From an uncultured Bacteroidota bacterium (GTDB lineage: Bacteria; Bacteroidota; Bacteroidia; UBA7662), in assembly GCA_903908015.1 (NCBI GenBank), contig CAIVQI010000320.1:1-17530 (forward strand): DNA of 17,530 nucleotides. The letters run 5' to 3'. Positions 1 to 7,314 of the stretch are shown here, in pieces. Below the pieces are notes generated by a model. The model was not told the DNA's origin. It did not search any database and worked only from the letters and a program-made list of their open reading frames with translations. The stretch's first letter is position 1. The number at the start of each line of letters is the position of its first letter. The position numbers and the translations under genes are program-made.

Positions 1-973
1 CCAACTCTGAGTCATAGCGAATCAAGCCCTGGGGTTTTTTGATGGTATGCATCATCGCGTCGCAGGCATCAATACAGGCTGTACAATTAATGCATTCGAG
101 TTGACTGCCATTTCTGATATCGATGCCAGTCGGACAGACTTCCACGCATTGGCCGCAGTCAATGCAGTCACCCAATCCACTTTTTCGCTGTTGACCATGC
201 TTTCCCCGTGGTTCGCCCCGAACATCATCATACGAGACTTGTGTCGTGTTTGGGTCGAGCAAAACACCTTGAAGCCGGCCATAAGGACAAACGATCGTGC
301 ATACTTGTTCTCTAAACCACCAAAACACCCCAAAAAAAATGAGCGTAAACAAAATCAGGCTAAAAAAAACGCCAGGGTTGTTGGATATAGGTTGATTCAC
401 CAACGACCAAACCCGATCGCTGCCGACAATATAAGCCAGGAATGTATGTGCAATAATGGAGGAAATGGCGAAAAACAGCACGAATTTGAGCGTCCGCTTC
501 CTCAATTTTACCGGGTGACTCCAAGCCAAACTGGCTAATTTTTTCTGGGCAGGACGATCACCGTCAATGACGTATTCAATTCGCCTAAAAAGCATCTCCA
601 TAAATATGGTCTGTGGGCAAACCCATCCACAAAACAGCCGGCCTTTGATGGCTGTAAACAGAACGATGCCAACCACTAATGTAATAAAGCCAATGAATAG
701 AATTTTGAAATCTTGCGGCCAAAATGCAACTCCAAACAAAATGAACTTGCGTTCTAAAATGTTGAACAGTATCAGTGGATGCCCATTCACCCGCAGCAGG
801 GGCCCGGCAAACATCAGCGCCAACAGGACATAACTCAACCAAGCCCTGCTGTTGTAGAATCGCCCTTTTGGTTTTTTTGGGTAGAAAAAAACGCGCCGTC
901 CCTTAGAATCGACCGAACCAAGAGAATCTCGAAATGAGGAGCAAGAAGCGCCTTCATTTTTGGCCTCAAACAT
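1..973 (-). CDS. ccoG: CcoG, cbb3 oxidase accessory Fe-S protein (3' end cut by window edge)
   Basis: I translated the minus strand base by base from the ATG at 973 and found 324 uninterrupted codons up to the window edge, so the gene is intact but partial; family members are about 460-480 residues. Visible in order: membrane segments near residues 46-60, 92-108, 163-183 and 203-220; FCGWVCPQ at 114-121; CTIVCPYGR at 225-233; then two ferredoxin-like clusters, C270-x2-C273-x2-C276-x3-C280-P and C294-x2-C297-x2-C300-x3-C304. This is the CcoG/RdxA/FixG layout. The family is inner-membrane and is known to act in cbb3 oxidase biogenesis, with a reported role in copper reduction. It follows ccoP by 27 nt. 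The stop codon of ccoP is in the same frame nine codons upstream, which fixes 973 as the first possible ATG. No good ribosome binding site is seen. The C-terminal domain lies outside the window. Confidence 0.95.
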   Translation of the reverse strand, partial: MFEAKNEGASCSSFRDSLGSVDSKGRRVFFYPKKPKGRFYNSRAWLSYVLLALMFAGPLLRVNGHPLILFNILERKFILFGVAFWPQDFKILFIGFITLVVGIVLFTAIKGRLFCGWVCPQTIFMEMLFRRIEYVIDGDRPAQKKLASLAWSHPVKLRKRTLKFVLFFAISSIIAHTFLAYIVGSDRVWSLVNQPISNNPGVFFSLILFTLIFFGVFWWFREQVCTIVCPYGRLQGVLLDPNTTQVSYDDVRGEPRGKHGQQRKSGLGDCIDCGQCVEVCPTGIDIRNGSQLECINCTACIDACDAMMHTIKKPQGLIRYDSEL

Positions 974-1000
974 GATACCGTATATATTTTCTGACTGTCC

Positions 1001-1585
1001 TTAGTTTCCCCAAAGCATTGAAATGCGCTGATCAAGCGGAGTGCCTTGAGGTTCCTTGGGGTTTGCGGGTATTGAGCCTTGAAGTCGGTTCTGAATGTAA
1101 CTTGCCACTTGCAAGATTTCTCTTCTGCTGAGGGTTTTGTTCCACGGAATCATGCCTTTCTCTGGGACACCAAGACTAATGACGTTAAAGTAATCTTCAA
1201 CCGTATTCCCGTGCAAAAAATAATGGTCAGTTAAGTTTGGGCCCACTGTTCCCCCGCCATCGGGGCCGTGGCAAGGCACGCAATATTTGGTGAAAATTTG
1301 TTTTCCGGTCTCTAGGTCTGTTACCTTATCCATAAATGCCAGGGGTAATCGGGCCGATGCAGAAGCTTCTATGGCTGCGAGTTCTGCGCGAGCCATTTCC
1401 ATCTCCATGGCATACTCTTGTGATTGTAAGGGTGCCGTACGAAAAACGTGATAATTGAGAAGGTATATCAGAGCAAAAACAAAAGACAGATAGAAAATGA
1501 ATATCCACCAAGGGGGTAAATCATTGTCATATTCTTGTATGCCGTCATAATCGTGGTTGGTGAGATCATCGCGGTTCTTTGCCAT
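1001..1585 (-). CDS. ccoP: CcoP, short monoheme cytochrome c subunit of cbb3 oxidase
   Basis: The 194-residue protein begins with the CcoP N-terminal signature (HDYDGIQEYDNDLPPWW, residues 11-27), followed by one membrane helix at about 28-46 and an alanine/glutamate-rich linker. A single class I cytochrome c domain follows: CVPCH at 102-106, and a likely axial methionine in GMIPW (M145). Classical proteobacterial CcoP is about 300 residues with two c hemes; here one CxxCH is present, so electron entry needs only one heme in this subunit. The protein would sit in the inner membrane with its heme domain in the periplasm, passing electrons toward CcoO and CcoN. It lies between ccoQ (stop 1 nt before the ccoP ATG) and ccoG. 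The start at 1585 gives the full signature, so I prefer it. Identity is firm; that one heme is normal for this lineage is an inference. Confidence 0.95.
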   Translation of the reverse strand: MAKNRDDLTNHDYDGIQEYDNDLPPWWIFIFYLSFVFALIYLLNYHVFRTAPLQSQEYAMEMEMARAELAAIEASASARLPLAFMDKVTDLETGKQIFTKYCVPCHGPDGGGTVGPNLTDHYFLHGNTVEDYFNVISLGVPEKGMIPWNKTLSRREILQVASYIQNRLQGSIPANPKEPQGTPLDQRISMLWGN

Positions 1586-1586
1586 A

Positions 1587-1766
1587 TTATTCGTGATTAT
1601 TAGTTGGTGAATCTTTGAGGGGAAGTTCTCCGAGTAGTTTTATATGTGATTTGTTTTGGCGGAATACCCAAATGAGCATGCCAATAAAAAACACAAAGAA
1701 GAGTACGAAGGAAAACAAAGGATAGATGCCAATCCCGGTGATAGACTCGAGCGTATTTCGGATCAT
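1587..1766 (-). CDS. ccoQ: CcoQ-like small subunit of cbb3 oxidase
   Basis: A 59-codon gene fills the gap between ccoNO and ccoP. The product starts MIRNTLESITGIGIYP, has one strongly hydrophobic helix (about residues 15-35, phenylalanine-rich, ending MLIWVFR), then a short polar tail containing HIKLLGELPL. One N-terminal helix followed by a basic step and a 'LPL' tail is what CcoQ/FixQ proteins look like. Its ATG overlaps the ccoNO stop in an ATGA arrangement (4 nt), suggesting translational coupling, and its TAA lies 1 nt before the ccoP ATG. The role in the family is stabilising the association of CcoP with the CcoNO core. Length and position support the call strongly; the sequence is too short for a motif-based proof. 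Confidence 0.88.
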   Translation of the reverse strand: MIRNTLESITGIGIYPLFSFVLFFVFFIGMLIWVFRQNKSHIKLLGELPLKDSPTNNHE

Positions 1767-3889
1767 GGGGTATTGATTTGCCTGGTGGTTGACTGTCGAA
1801 TATCGATCCCTAATCTTTGCAGGTAGGCAATAAGTGCCACCATTTCACTATGGTTGTGGGCAATGATGCCGTCTTTTTTAAGACGTTCGGTGATCTGTGC
1901 AGCTTGTTGGTCTAGCAGAGCCGAAGCATCCGCTGTCGTCTGCTTTGCATAAGGAACACCAAGTGTTCGCATGGCCGACACCATGTCTTTAGTCAGACTT
2001 GTGTCTATAAGATTCTCCGCCAACCAAGGGTATGCGGGCATGATTGAACCCGGACTCATACGCTCTGGAACCATCATGTGGTTGTAGTGCCAACTATCGG
2101 GATATTTGCCCCCAACGCGGTGCAGGTCTGGCCCCGTGCGTTTTGAACCCCATAAGAATGGGTGGTCGTAAATAAATTCGCCTGCTTTGCTGTATTCGCC
2201 GTAACGTTCCGTTTCTGAACGAAAGGGACGAATCATTTGGGAATGACAACCCACACATCCTTCTTTAATATATACATCCCGACCATGCAGTTCCAGGGGT
2301 GTGTAGGGCTTGACTGAAGATAGGGTTGGAATATTCGACTTTACAAGGAAAGTGGGCAGAAATTCAACAATACCTCCAATCAGGATGGCGAGCGTTACCA
2401 ATATTGAAAACAAGGCCGGTTTACCCTCCAAACGCCTGTGCCAGCTTGCCGTTTCATGCGCATTGGGGTTTCTATCCGGTACAATAGCGGGTTCATTTGA
2501 CACTAAGTGCCCTGATGCCGCTGTTCGAATGAGATTATAGGCCATAATCAGGGCGCCAACCAGATAAATGCCTCCACCCAAAGCACGAACCATATACATC
2601 GGAATGATTTGGATAACGGTTTCTAGAAAATTGGGATACTGTAGCGTGCCCTCAGATGTGAATTGTTTCCACATAAGGCCCTGAGTAATTCCACTCCAGT
2701 ACATGGCTACCACCCAAAAAACGAGGCCGATGGTACTCAGCCAAAAATGTGCATTGGCTAAACGCAAGCTGTAAAGCTCTGTCCTAAAAATTTTTGGGAT
2801 GATGTAATACAAGACAGCAAAGGTGAACATACCATTCCAAGCCAATGTGCCTACATGAACGTGTGCAGGAATCCAATCAGTAAAGTGACTGAGTGCATTC
2901 ACACTTTTAAGAGAATGCATAGGCCCCTCGAAAGTGGCCATGCCATAGCCAGTGATCGCAACGACCATCATTTTCAGCACAGGGTCCTCGCGAACTTTGT
3001 CCCAAACGCCTCGAAGTGTGAGAAGTCCATTGATCATCCCCCCCCAGCTGGGGGCAATGAGCATAATTGAGAAGACCACCCCAAGCGATTGTGCCCATTC
3101 AGGTAAGCTGCTGTATAGGAGGTGATGGGGACCTGCCCAAATGTATATGAAGATGAGCGACCAAAAGTGGATAATCGACAAGCGATAAGAATAGACCGGA
3201 CGCTGAGCAACCTTCGGCAGGAAGTAGTACATCAGACCTAAATAGGGCGTGGTAAGGAAAAAAGCAACTGCGTTATGGCCATACCACCATTGAACCAGTG
3301 CATCCTGTACGCCAGCATAATAGCTGTAACTCTTGAATAAAGTTAGGGGTAATTCGAAACTGTTGACAATATGCAGCACCGCAACGGTCACAAAAGTGGC
3401 TATGTAGAACCAAATAGCCACATACATATGCTTTTCTCGCCTGTTCAAAATGGTCATGATCAAATTCAGGCCAAATACCACCCAGATAATTGTTATGGCA
3501 ATATCAATGGGCCATTCCAATTCAGCATATTCTTTTGAACTGGTATAGCCAAGGGGTAGCGTAAGGGCAGCGGCGACTATGATGAGCTGCCATCCCCAAA
3601 AATTGATCTGACTTAGCGCGTCGCTCCACATCCGTGCCTTGAGCAAGCGTTGAAGCGAATAATAGACCCCCATAAAAATGGCATTGCCCACGAATGCGAA
3701 TATCACAGCATTGGTATGAAGGGGTCTAATTCGTCCGTAGGTAGTATATGGTGTGTTAAGATTCGCCTCAGGCAAAAAGAGTTGAACAGCAATGAGTACT
3801 CCCACCAACATGCCGACAATGCCCCAAAGCACGGTGGCCCAAGCGAAATTTCTGACAATTTTATTGTCATAATAAATGGTAGTTTGCAT
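1763..3889 (-). CDS. ccoNO: CcoNO fusion: cbb3-type cytochrome c oxidase subunits I and II
   Basis: A 708-residue fusion. Residues 1-about 480 are CcoN, the heme-copper catalytic subunit with about 12 membrane helices. Candidate ligands are H58 and H345 (low-spin heme b), H343 (heme b3), H205, H255 and H256 (CuB), the cross-link tyrosine Y249, and the conserved glutamate E321. From memory of the Pseudomonas stutzeri enzyme, each falls exactly two residues below its counterpart. After a helix at about 492-514 comes the CcoO part, a membrane-anchored cytochrome c with CVGCH at 545-549 and a probable axial methionine in SIMPAYP (M617). The enzyme reduces O2 to water with high affinity and pumps protons. 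In proteobacteria ccoN and ccoO are separate genes; the fusion is a known Bacteroidota trait. It starts 1 nt after the ccoS stop and overlaps ccoQ by 4 nt, so it is mid-operon. Confidence 0.98.
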   Translation of the reverse strand: MQTTIYYDNKIVRNFAWATVLWGIVGMLVGVLIAVQLFLPEANLNTPYTTYGRIRPLHTNAVIFAFVGNAIFMGVYYSLQRLLKARMWSDALSQINFWGWQLIIVAAALTLPLGYTSSKEYAELEWPIDIAITIIWVVFGLNLIMTILNRREKHMYVAIWFYIATFVTVAVLHIVNSFELPLTLFKSYSYYAGVQDALVQWWYGHNAVAFFLTTPYLGLMYYFLPKVAQRPVYSYRLSIIHFWSLIFIYIWAGPHHLLYSSLPEWAQSLGVVFSIMLIAPSWGGMINGLLTLRGVWDKVREDPVLKMMVVAITGYGMATFEGPMHSLKSVNALSHFTDWIPAHVHVGTLAWNGMFTFAVLYYIIPKIFRTELYSLRLANAHFWLSTIGLVFWVVAMYWSGITQGLMWKQFTSEGTLQYPNFLETVIQIIPMYMVRALGGGIYLVGALIMAYNLIRTAASGHLVSNEPAIVPDRNPNAHETASWHRRLEGKPALFSILVTLAILIGGIVEFLPTFLVKSNIPTLSSVKPYTPLELHGRDVYIKEGCVGCHSQMIRPFRSETERYGEYSKAGEFIYDHPFLWGSKRTGPDLHRVGGKYPDSWHYNHMMVPERMSPGSIMPAYPWLAENLIDTSLTKDMVSAMRTLGVPYAKQTTADASALLDQQAAQITERLKKDGIIAHNHSEMVALIAYLQRLGIDIRQSTTRQINTP

Positions 3890-3890
3890 C

Positions 3891-4079
3891 TTATAGAACT
3901 TTATTTTTGAGAATCAGATGGTTTTTTGTATTTTTTTCTGGTTGATCATCAAATAGGATGCGTAGAGATGGCGTGAAATCATCGCTGAACTGCCCTTTGT
4001 TGTGATTCCAGATAAATAGACCTAAAAAAAGCAGTCCGAGCATGAGACTGAGGCCAATTAAAATGGCGATAATATTCAT
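3891..4079 (-). CDS. ccoS: CcoS, cbb3 oxidase assembly protein
   Basis: A 62-residue protein with one N-terminal membrane helix (about residues 3-24, MNIIAILIGLSLMLGLLFLG) and the family motif around GQFSDDFTPSLRIL (residues 29-42), which corresponds to the GQFDDLxTPxxRIL signature of CcoS. A charged lysine-rich tail follows. CcoS is needed for cofactor insertion, copper and heme b, into the cbb3 core. Its ATG overlaps the ccoI stop by 4 nt (ATGA), and its stop is 1 nt before ccoNO, so the three are probably translated in a coupled way. The small size and the ccoI-ccoS neighbourhood are typical. Confidence 0.94.
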   Translation of the reverse strand: MNIIAILIGLSLMLGLLFLGLFIWNHNKGQFSDDFTPSLRILFDDQPEKNTKNHLILKNKVL

Positions 4080-6568
4080 AAAAGCTTGTGATGGTGGGCC
4101 AGGTACCTAGTCAGGAAAACGGAGCTGAGCAAAATAGTGAGCGAACTGAGGGGCATAAAAATTGCGCTCAGTAGTGGCGTGAGGGTACCACTGAGCGCGA
4201 ATGACAAGCCTACAGCGTTATATGCCACTGAAAATGTGAGATTGATGTATAAAACACGGGGCAATTCCCTAACAAAAGCCAAAATACGAGGCAATTTGTT
4301 GAGTGAATGACCAGCTAATATGGCGTCACAGGCTGGAGAAAACTGACCACTTTTCTCGCTAATGGCGATACCAATGTCTGCGGCCTTTAATGCACTGGCA
4401 TCATTGAGTCCGTCCCCAATCATCGCAACGCCCCCAGTTCGGCAACGCGACAACCGCTCTATGTATTGTTTTTTATCGCCGGGTGATTGCATGAAATGGA
4501 GCGAGGCTTCAGGGGGAAACCAATGGCCAATTCGCTCCCCATCACGAGGATTGTCGCCCGATAAAAGGTGCAATTCGTAGTGGTTGCCCAACTGATGAAT
4601 GCTATTTTCCATCCCATCTCGCCAAATAGGCCTAAAATCTACAAATCCAAGCTCTTGGCCATCAATCCAAACCACTACCTGGCTTCCTGATGACGAAGTG
4701 GGCTGAACATTCATGAATGAAATCTGTGTGCTCTCTGCCAAATTTTCTGCAATGCAGCGCCCAATTTGAATGCGGTGACCATCAACTACGGCATTGATGC
4801 CTTTACCTTCCTGTTCATCATACAACTGTATCTTGTGGTCAGGGTTGTAGGGGAGTGATTTTGCCATCATTTTACTCAGAGGGTGTGTGCTGTTGCGGCA
4901 TACTGCCTGTACCAACGACTTCTGATGCTGGGACCACTGAATATTCTCTTCATTCATCGGCCCAAGTTCTTGTTGTGATAATGTGCCCGTTTTATCGAAT
5001 ACCAAGCACTGAATGCGAGCCAAACGGTCAATGGCTGCCGTATTCCGTACAAAAAAATGGGAGCGGGATAGCAGGCGCATCCCATTACCTAAGCTTAAAG
5101 GAGCTGATAAGGCCAACGCACAGGGGCAGGCAATAATGAGTACAGCAGAAAGTACCTGAAAGGCAGTTTCGGTGTTGTAGGGTAACCACGCCACAAAACC
5201 CACGAGGGCAATCATGACAACAGCTGGTGTAAAATATTGTGCAATTCTATCGGCAGTACCTTTGAATGCATTAGGCTCATTTTTTTCGTTTTCGTGGTCA
5301 TGTTGATTCCAGAGCCGCATCAGATAGGCATCGGCAGCAGGTTTGATGACCTCCAGCCTTAAAGAAGCCCCTGCTATTTTGCCACCGGCATAAATAACGT
5401 CTCCTTTGAAGCAGGGTACAGCTTCGCTTTCACCCGTCACAAAGCTGTAATCGATCAAGCCACTTGAATCCATCAACAGAGAATCAGTTGGAATGACTTC
5501 GTGATGTCGAACCCGAATCTGGTCGCCCGCCTTCAGGTGATGGATGCCAACTTCGGTCTCATAATTCTCGTATCCTTTGTTTTCCTCAGTTTGAGGTGAA
5601 TTGTTGGCGTTTATTTTCAGTACTGCCAAAGGAAAAAAGGACTGATGGTCGCGATTGAAATGCAGGTGATGAAACGATTTCTCCTGAAAAAGTTGACCCA
5701 GCAGCAAGAAAAACACCAACGCGCTGAGCGAATCGAGATAGCCTGAGCCTACGCCCGTCCCAATTTCATAAATGGATCTGAGAAAAAGTACGGCAATGCC
5801 AAGCGCAATCGGAATATCGAGCTTGATGATGCGCTTTTTGAAAGCAACCAAAGCCGTCGTGAAATAATCAGAGGCACTATACATCACAACAGGCAGACTC
5901 AGAAAGACCGAAAGCGCTTTCGTCGATGCGTTCAGCAGGGGCTCATCAACCCCATGCTCACTCAGGTAGTCAGGTAAACTGAGCAACATAATATTGCCAA
6001 ATGAAAAACCTGCTATCGCCATTTTCCGGATAATTTTTTGTCTGATCCCGGAATGCTGTTTCGAATGAATTGTTTCTGTTTGCCACTCTGGAGGGTAACC
6101 GATCCGCACCAGGAGTCTGGCTAGCTCTGGCAAATCTGCACCGGGCTTCGCTACCTTTAGTTGCAATTCTTTTCTCAAATAGTCGACCCGTGCCTCCATG
6201 ATTTCTGGATGAAATCGCTGCAGCCGTTCAAGCAAATACACGCAAGCTGCACAGTGGATGTTCGGAATAAACAAAGAAACTTTGTAGTGGCTGTTGTTTT
6301 CAAAGTTGATAAAACGCCTGCGAATTTCTGGATCGCGTAAATAGTCGAATTCCATTTGAGACGGCAAGCGAGATTTGGCGGCAATGCCCTCGTGTAGTTT
6401 GTAAAATTCCCCAAGTTCGCATTGATGAATGAGTTGGTATACCTGACTGCATCCGGCGCAGCAAAATGATCTCCCCTGGGTCTGAGTGCCAGTTAAATGG
6501 CATTCTTGACCGCAGTGCGCACATGGCACGAGAATTTTTTCCGAAGGTGATGTGTTGGTCAATGCCAT
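4076..6568 (-). CDS. ccoI: CcoI, copper-transporting P1B-type ATPase for cbb3 oxidase assembly
   Basis: An 830-residue heavy-metal P-type ATPase. In order: a cysteine-rich N-terminal metal-binding region (C16-x2-C19, C23, C36-C37-x2-C40), an HMA-like domain with CAAC at 106-109, membrane helices from about 182, the actuator loop TGE at 378-380, the ion-binding CPC at 481-483, the phosphorylation site DKTGT at 525-529, HP at 562-563, the hinge GDGLND at 718-723, and final helices at about 775-820. The extra N-terminal cysteine domain plus HMA is the FixI/CcoI form of copper ATPase. It exports Cu across the inner membrane for the CuB site. It is the first gene of the operon and overlaps ccoS by 4 nt. 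The ATG at 6568 is the only start that keeps the first cysteine pair; the reading frame stays open upstream but has no other ATG. No Shine-Dalgarno is seen. Confidence 0.96.
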   Translation of the reverse strand: MALTNTSPSEKILVPCAHCGQECHLTGTQTQGRSFCCAGCSQVYQLIHQCELGEFYKLHEGIAAKSRLPSQMEFDYLRDPEIRRRFINFENNSHYKVSLFIPNIHCAACVYLLERLQRFHPEIMEARVDYLRKELQLKVAKPGADLPELARLLVRIGYPPEWQTETIHSKQHSGIRQKIIRKMAIAGFSFGNIMLLSLPDYLSEHGVDEPLLNASTKALSVFLSLPVVMYSASDYFTTALVAFKKRIIKLDIPIALGIAVLFLRSIYEIGTGVGSGYLDSLSALVFFLLLGQLFQEKSFHHLHFNRDHQSFFPLAVLKINANNSPQTEENKGYENYETEVGIHHLKAGDQIRVRHHEVIPTDSLLMDSSGLIDYSFVTGESEAVPCFKGDVIYAGGKIAGASLRLEVIKPAADAYLMRLWNQHDHENEKNEPNAFKGTADRIAQYFTPAVVMIALVGFVAWLPYNTETAFQVLSAVLIIACPCALALSAPLSLGNGMRLLSRSHFFVRNTAAIDRLARIQCLVFDKTGTLSQQELGPMNEENIQWSQHQKSLVQAVCRNSTHPLSKMMAKSLPYNPDHKIQLYDEQEGKGINAVVDGHRIQIGRCIAENLAESTQISFMNVQPTSSSGSQVVVWIDGQELGFVDFRPIWRDGMENSIHQLGNHYELHLLSGDNPRDGERIGHWFPPEASLHFMQSPGDKKQYIERLSRCRTGGVAMIGDGLNDASALKAADIGIAISEKSGQFSPACDAILAGHSLNKLPRILAFVRELPRVLYINLTFSVAYNAVGLSFALSGTLTPLLSAIFMPLSSLTILLSSVFLTRYLAHHHKLL

Positions 6569-6575
6569 AAGGCCA

Positions 6576-6583
6576 CAAATATA
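6576..6583 (-). promoter_or_regulatory. Candidate -7 element of the cco operon promoter
   Basis: Reading the minus strand, TATATTTG matches the Bacteroidota housekeeping -7 consensus TAnnTTTG. It ends only 7 nt before the ccoI ATG, so transcription would start at or within a few bases of the ATG, giving a leaderless or nearly leaderless mRNA. No TTTG/TTG -33 box is found at the usual distance. The surrounding DNA is almost pure A/T, so a chance match is possible. Confidence 0.45.
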
Positions 6584-6610
6584 GATATAAATATATATAG
6601 ATAAAAATAT
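6579..6610. repeat. Tandem 16-bp direct repeat upstream of ccoI
   Basis: Two adjacent copies, ATATAGATATAAATAT (6579-6594) and ATATAGATAAAAATAT (6595-6610), differ at one base. They lie in the shared control region between ccoI and the divergent cytochrome gene and overlap the candidate ccoI -7 element. They could bind a regulator or be a slipped AT-rich tract. Confidence 0.7.
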
Positions 6611-6625
6611 CTGAATATAAAAAAA

Positions 6626-6641
6626 ATACCACGGCTGGTAT
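6626..6641. promoter_or_regulatory. Short inverted repeat ATACC-N6-GGTAT, possible operator
   Basis: Five-base arms ATACC (6626-6630) and GGTAT (6637-6641) flank a 6-nt centre. The right arm overlaps the -7 element of the cytochrome promoter by three bases, a position where a bound protein would affect initiation. It is short and could be chance. Confidence 0.3.
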
Positions 6642-6646
6642 CTTTG
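6639..6646 (+). promoter_or_regulatory. Candidate -7 element for the cytochrome c lipoprotein gene
   Basis: TATCTTTG fits TAnnTTTG exactly. It ends 41 nt before the ATG at 6688, which leaves room for a leader of roughly 35 nt. No clear -33 TTG is visible; the upstream bases are an A/T tract. It is divergent from the candidate ccoI promoter, about 55 bp apart. Confidence 0.6.
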
Positions 6647-6687
6647 TACGAAAAAGCCCTGATATCCTTTATTAAAAGACTTGACCT

Positions 6688-7167
6688 ATGAAGTTACTTA
6701 TCCCGACACACCTTCCGACACTCCGTTCATTTTTGTACACGGCCTGCGGTTCAATTTGCCTTTTATTTTTTTCTTGCGGTGGAGATCAAGGAGGAGATGA
6801 GACACTCCCCGCCGGTGAGCCGCCAGCGCCCAAAAGCGATACGGCACAGGTTTGGATGGCACCAGAATCTGCTCAACAGGTGGTGAATCCTCACCCTTCA
6901 ACGGCTTCCTCAATCGAAAAGGGCAAGGCCATATACCTCCAATATTGCGTGACTTGCCACGGTGCCGATGGAGCGGCTCATGTGCCCGCTGGAATGGCCG
7001 TGAAGGCGGCCAACCTTCTTACGGCTACGCCAACTCAGTCAGACGGTGCCTTACACTGGAAGTTGCTGACGGGCAGAAATGCCATGCTCAAAATTTCAGC
7101 CTATGGGATCAGCGACGAGGATGGTTGGCACATCATTAATTATCTTCGTACGCTGACCAAATCTTGA
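6688..7167 (+). CDS. Monoheme cytochrome c lipoprotein
   Basis: A 159-residue protein. The N-terminus is a lipoprotein signal: basic/hydrophobic segment to residue 29 and a likely lipidated C30 in FFSCGG, the usual Bacteroidota lipobox style. A glycine/proline/glutamine-rich linker (about 31-75) follows, then a class I cytochrome c domain with CVTCHG (CxxCH at 87-91) and a probable axial methionine M133 in GRNAMLK. It would be anchored to a membrane facing the periplasm. It is divergent from the cco operon and shares its 119-bp control region, so co-regulation and a role as electron carrier to the cbb3 oxidase are reasonable inferences but not shown. It could equally serve another periplasmic redox pathway. 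No specific gene name can be given. Confidence 0.88.
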   Translation: MKLLIPTHLPTLRSFLYTACGSICLLFFSCGGDQGGDETLPAGEPPAPKSDTAQVWMAPESAQQVVNPHPSTASSIEKGKAIYLQYCVTCHGADGAAHVPAGMAVKAANLLTATPTQSDGALHWKLLTGRNAMLKISAYGISDEDGWHIINYLRTLTKS

Positions 7168-7258
7168 ACGGGGTTGTTTCATTAGCCGTAAGCGCTTTCC
7201 GAAACAGGAGAATCATCAGGGACTTTGCTCTAAAGCACGCCTTGATCCAAACAGAACG

Positions 7259-7288
7259 TTGCATATGTGTTGCTTAGTTGTATTTTTG
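7259..7288 (+). promoter_or_regulatory. Promoter of the pyrophosphatase gene
   Basis: TTG at 7259-7261, a 19-nt spacer, then TATTTTTG at 7281-7288 (TAnnTTTG). This is the best-formed Bacteroidota promoter in the window. It predicts a transcript starting near 7293-7295 and a leader of about 20 nt to the ATG at 7315. It also excludes the in-frame GTG at 7267 as start, because that codon lies upstream of the -7 element. Confidence 0.7.
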
Positions 7289-7314
7289 CGCCACTTTTGG
7301 ATAAAACTATTTTT

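Noticed and set aside
47..538. A 163-codon open frame on the plus strand
   Set aside because: It lies antisense to ccoG, whose minus-strand frame encodes clear CxxC and ferredoxin motifs throughout. The plus-strand product has no recognisable features.
1..973. Apparent break-up of ccoG into short fragments, suggesting a pseudogene
   Set aside because: Full manual translation gives 324 codons without a stop; the gene simply leaves the window.
2310..2540. Open frames on the plus strand inside ccoNO and ccoI (2310-2540, 2855-3070, 4362-4580, 4855-5136)
   Set aside because: Each is antisense to strongly conserved oxidase or ATPase coding sequence and encodes nothing recognisable.
7175..7206. 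TGTTTC ... GAAACA stem after the cytochrome gene, with AAGCGCTT in the loop
   Set aside because: Six-base arms around a 20-nt loop with no T run; not enough for a terminator call. Nothing else was seen in 7168-7258.
7267..7314. GTG start extending the pyrophosphatase by 16 residues
   Set aside because: It is upstream of a well-formed promoter -7 element, and the ATG at 7315 gives a normal N-terminus entering the first helix.
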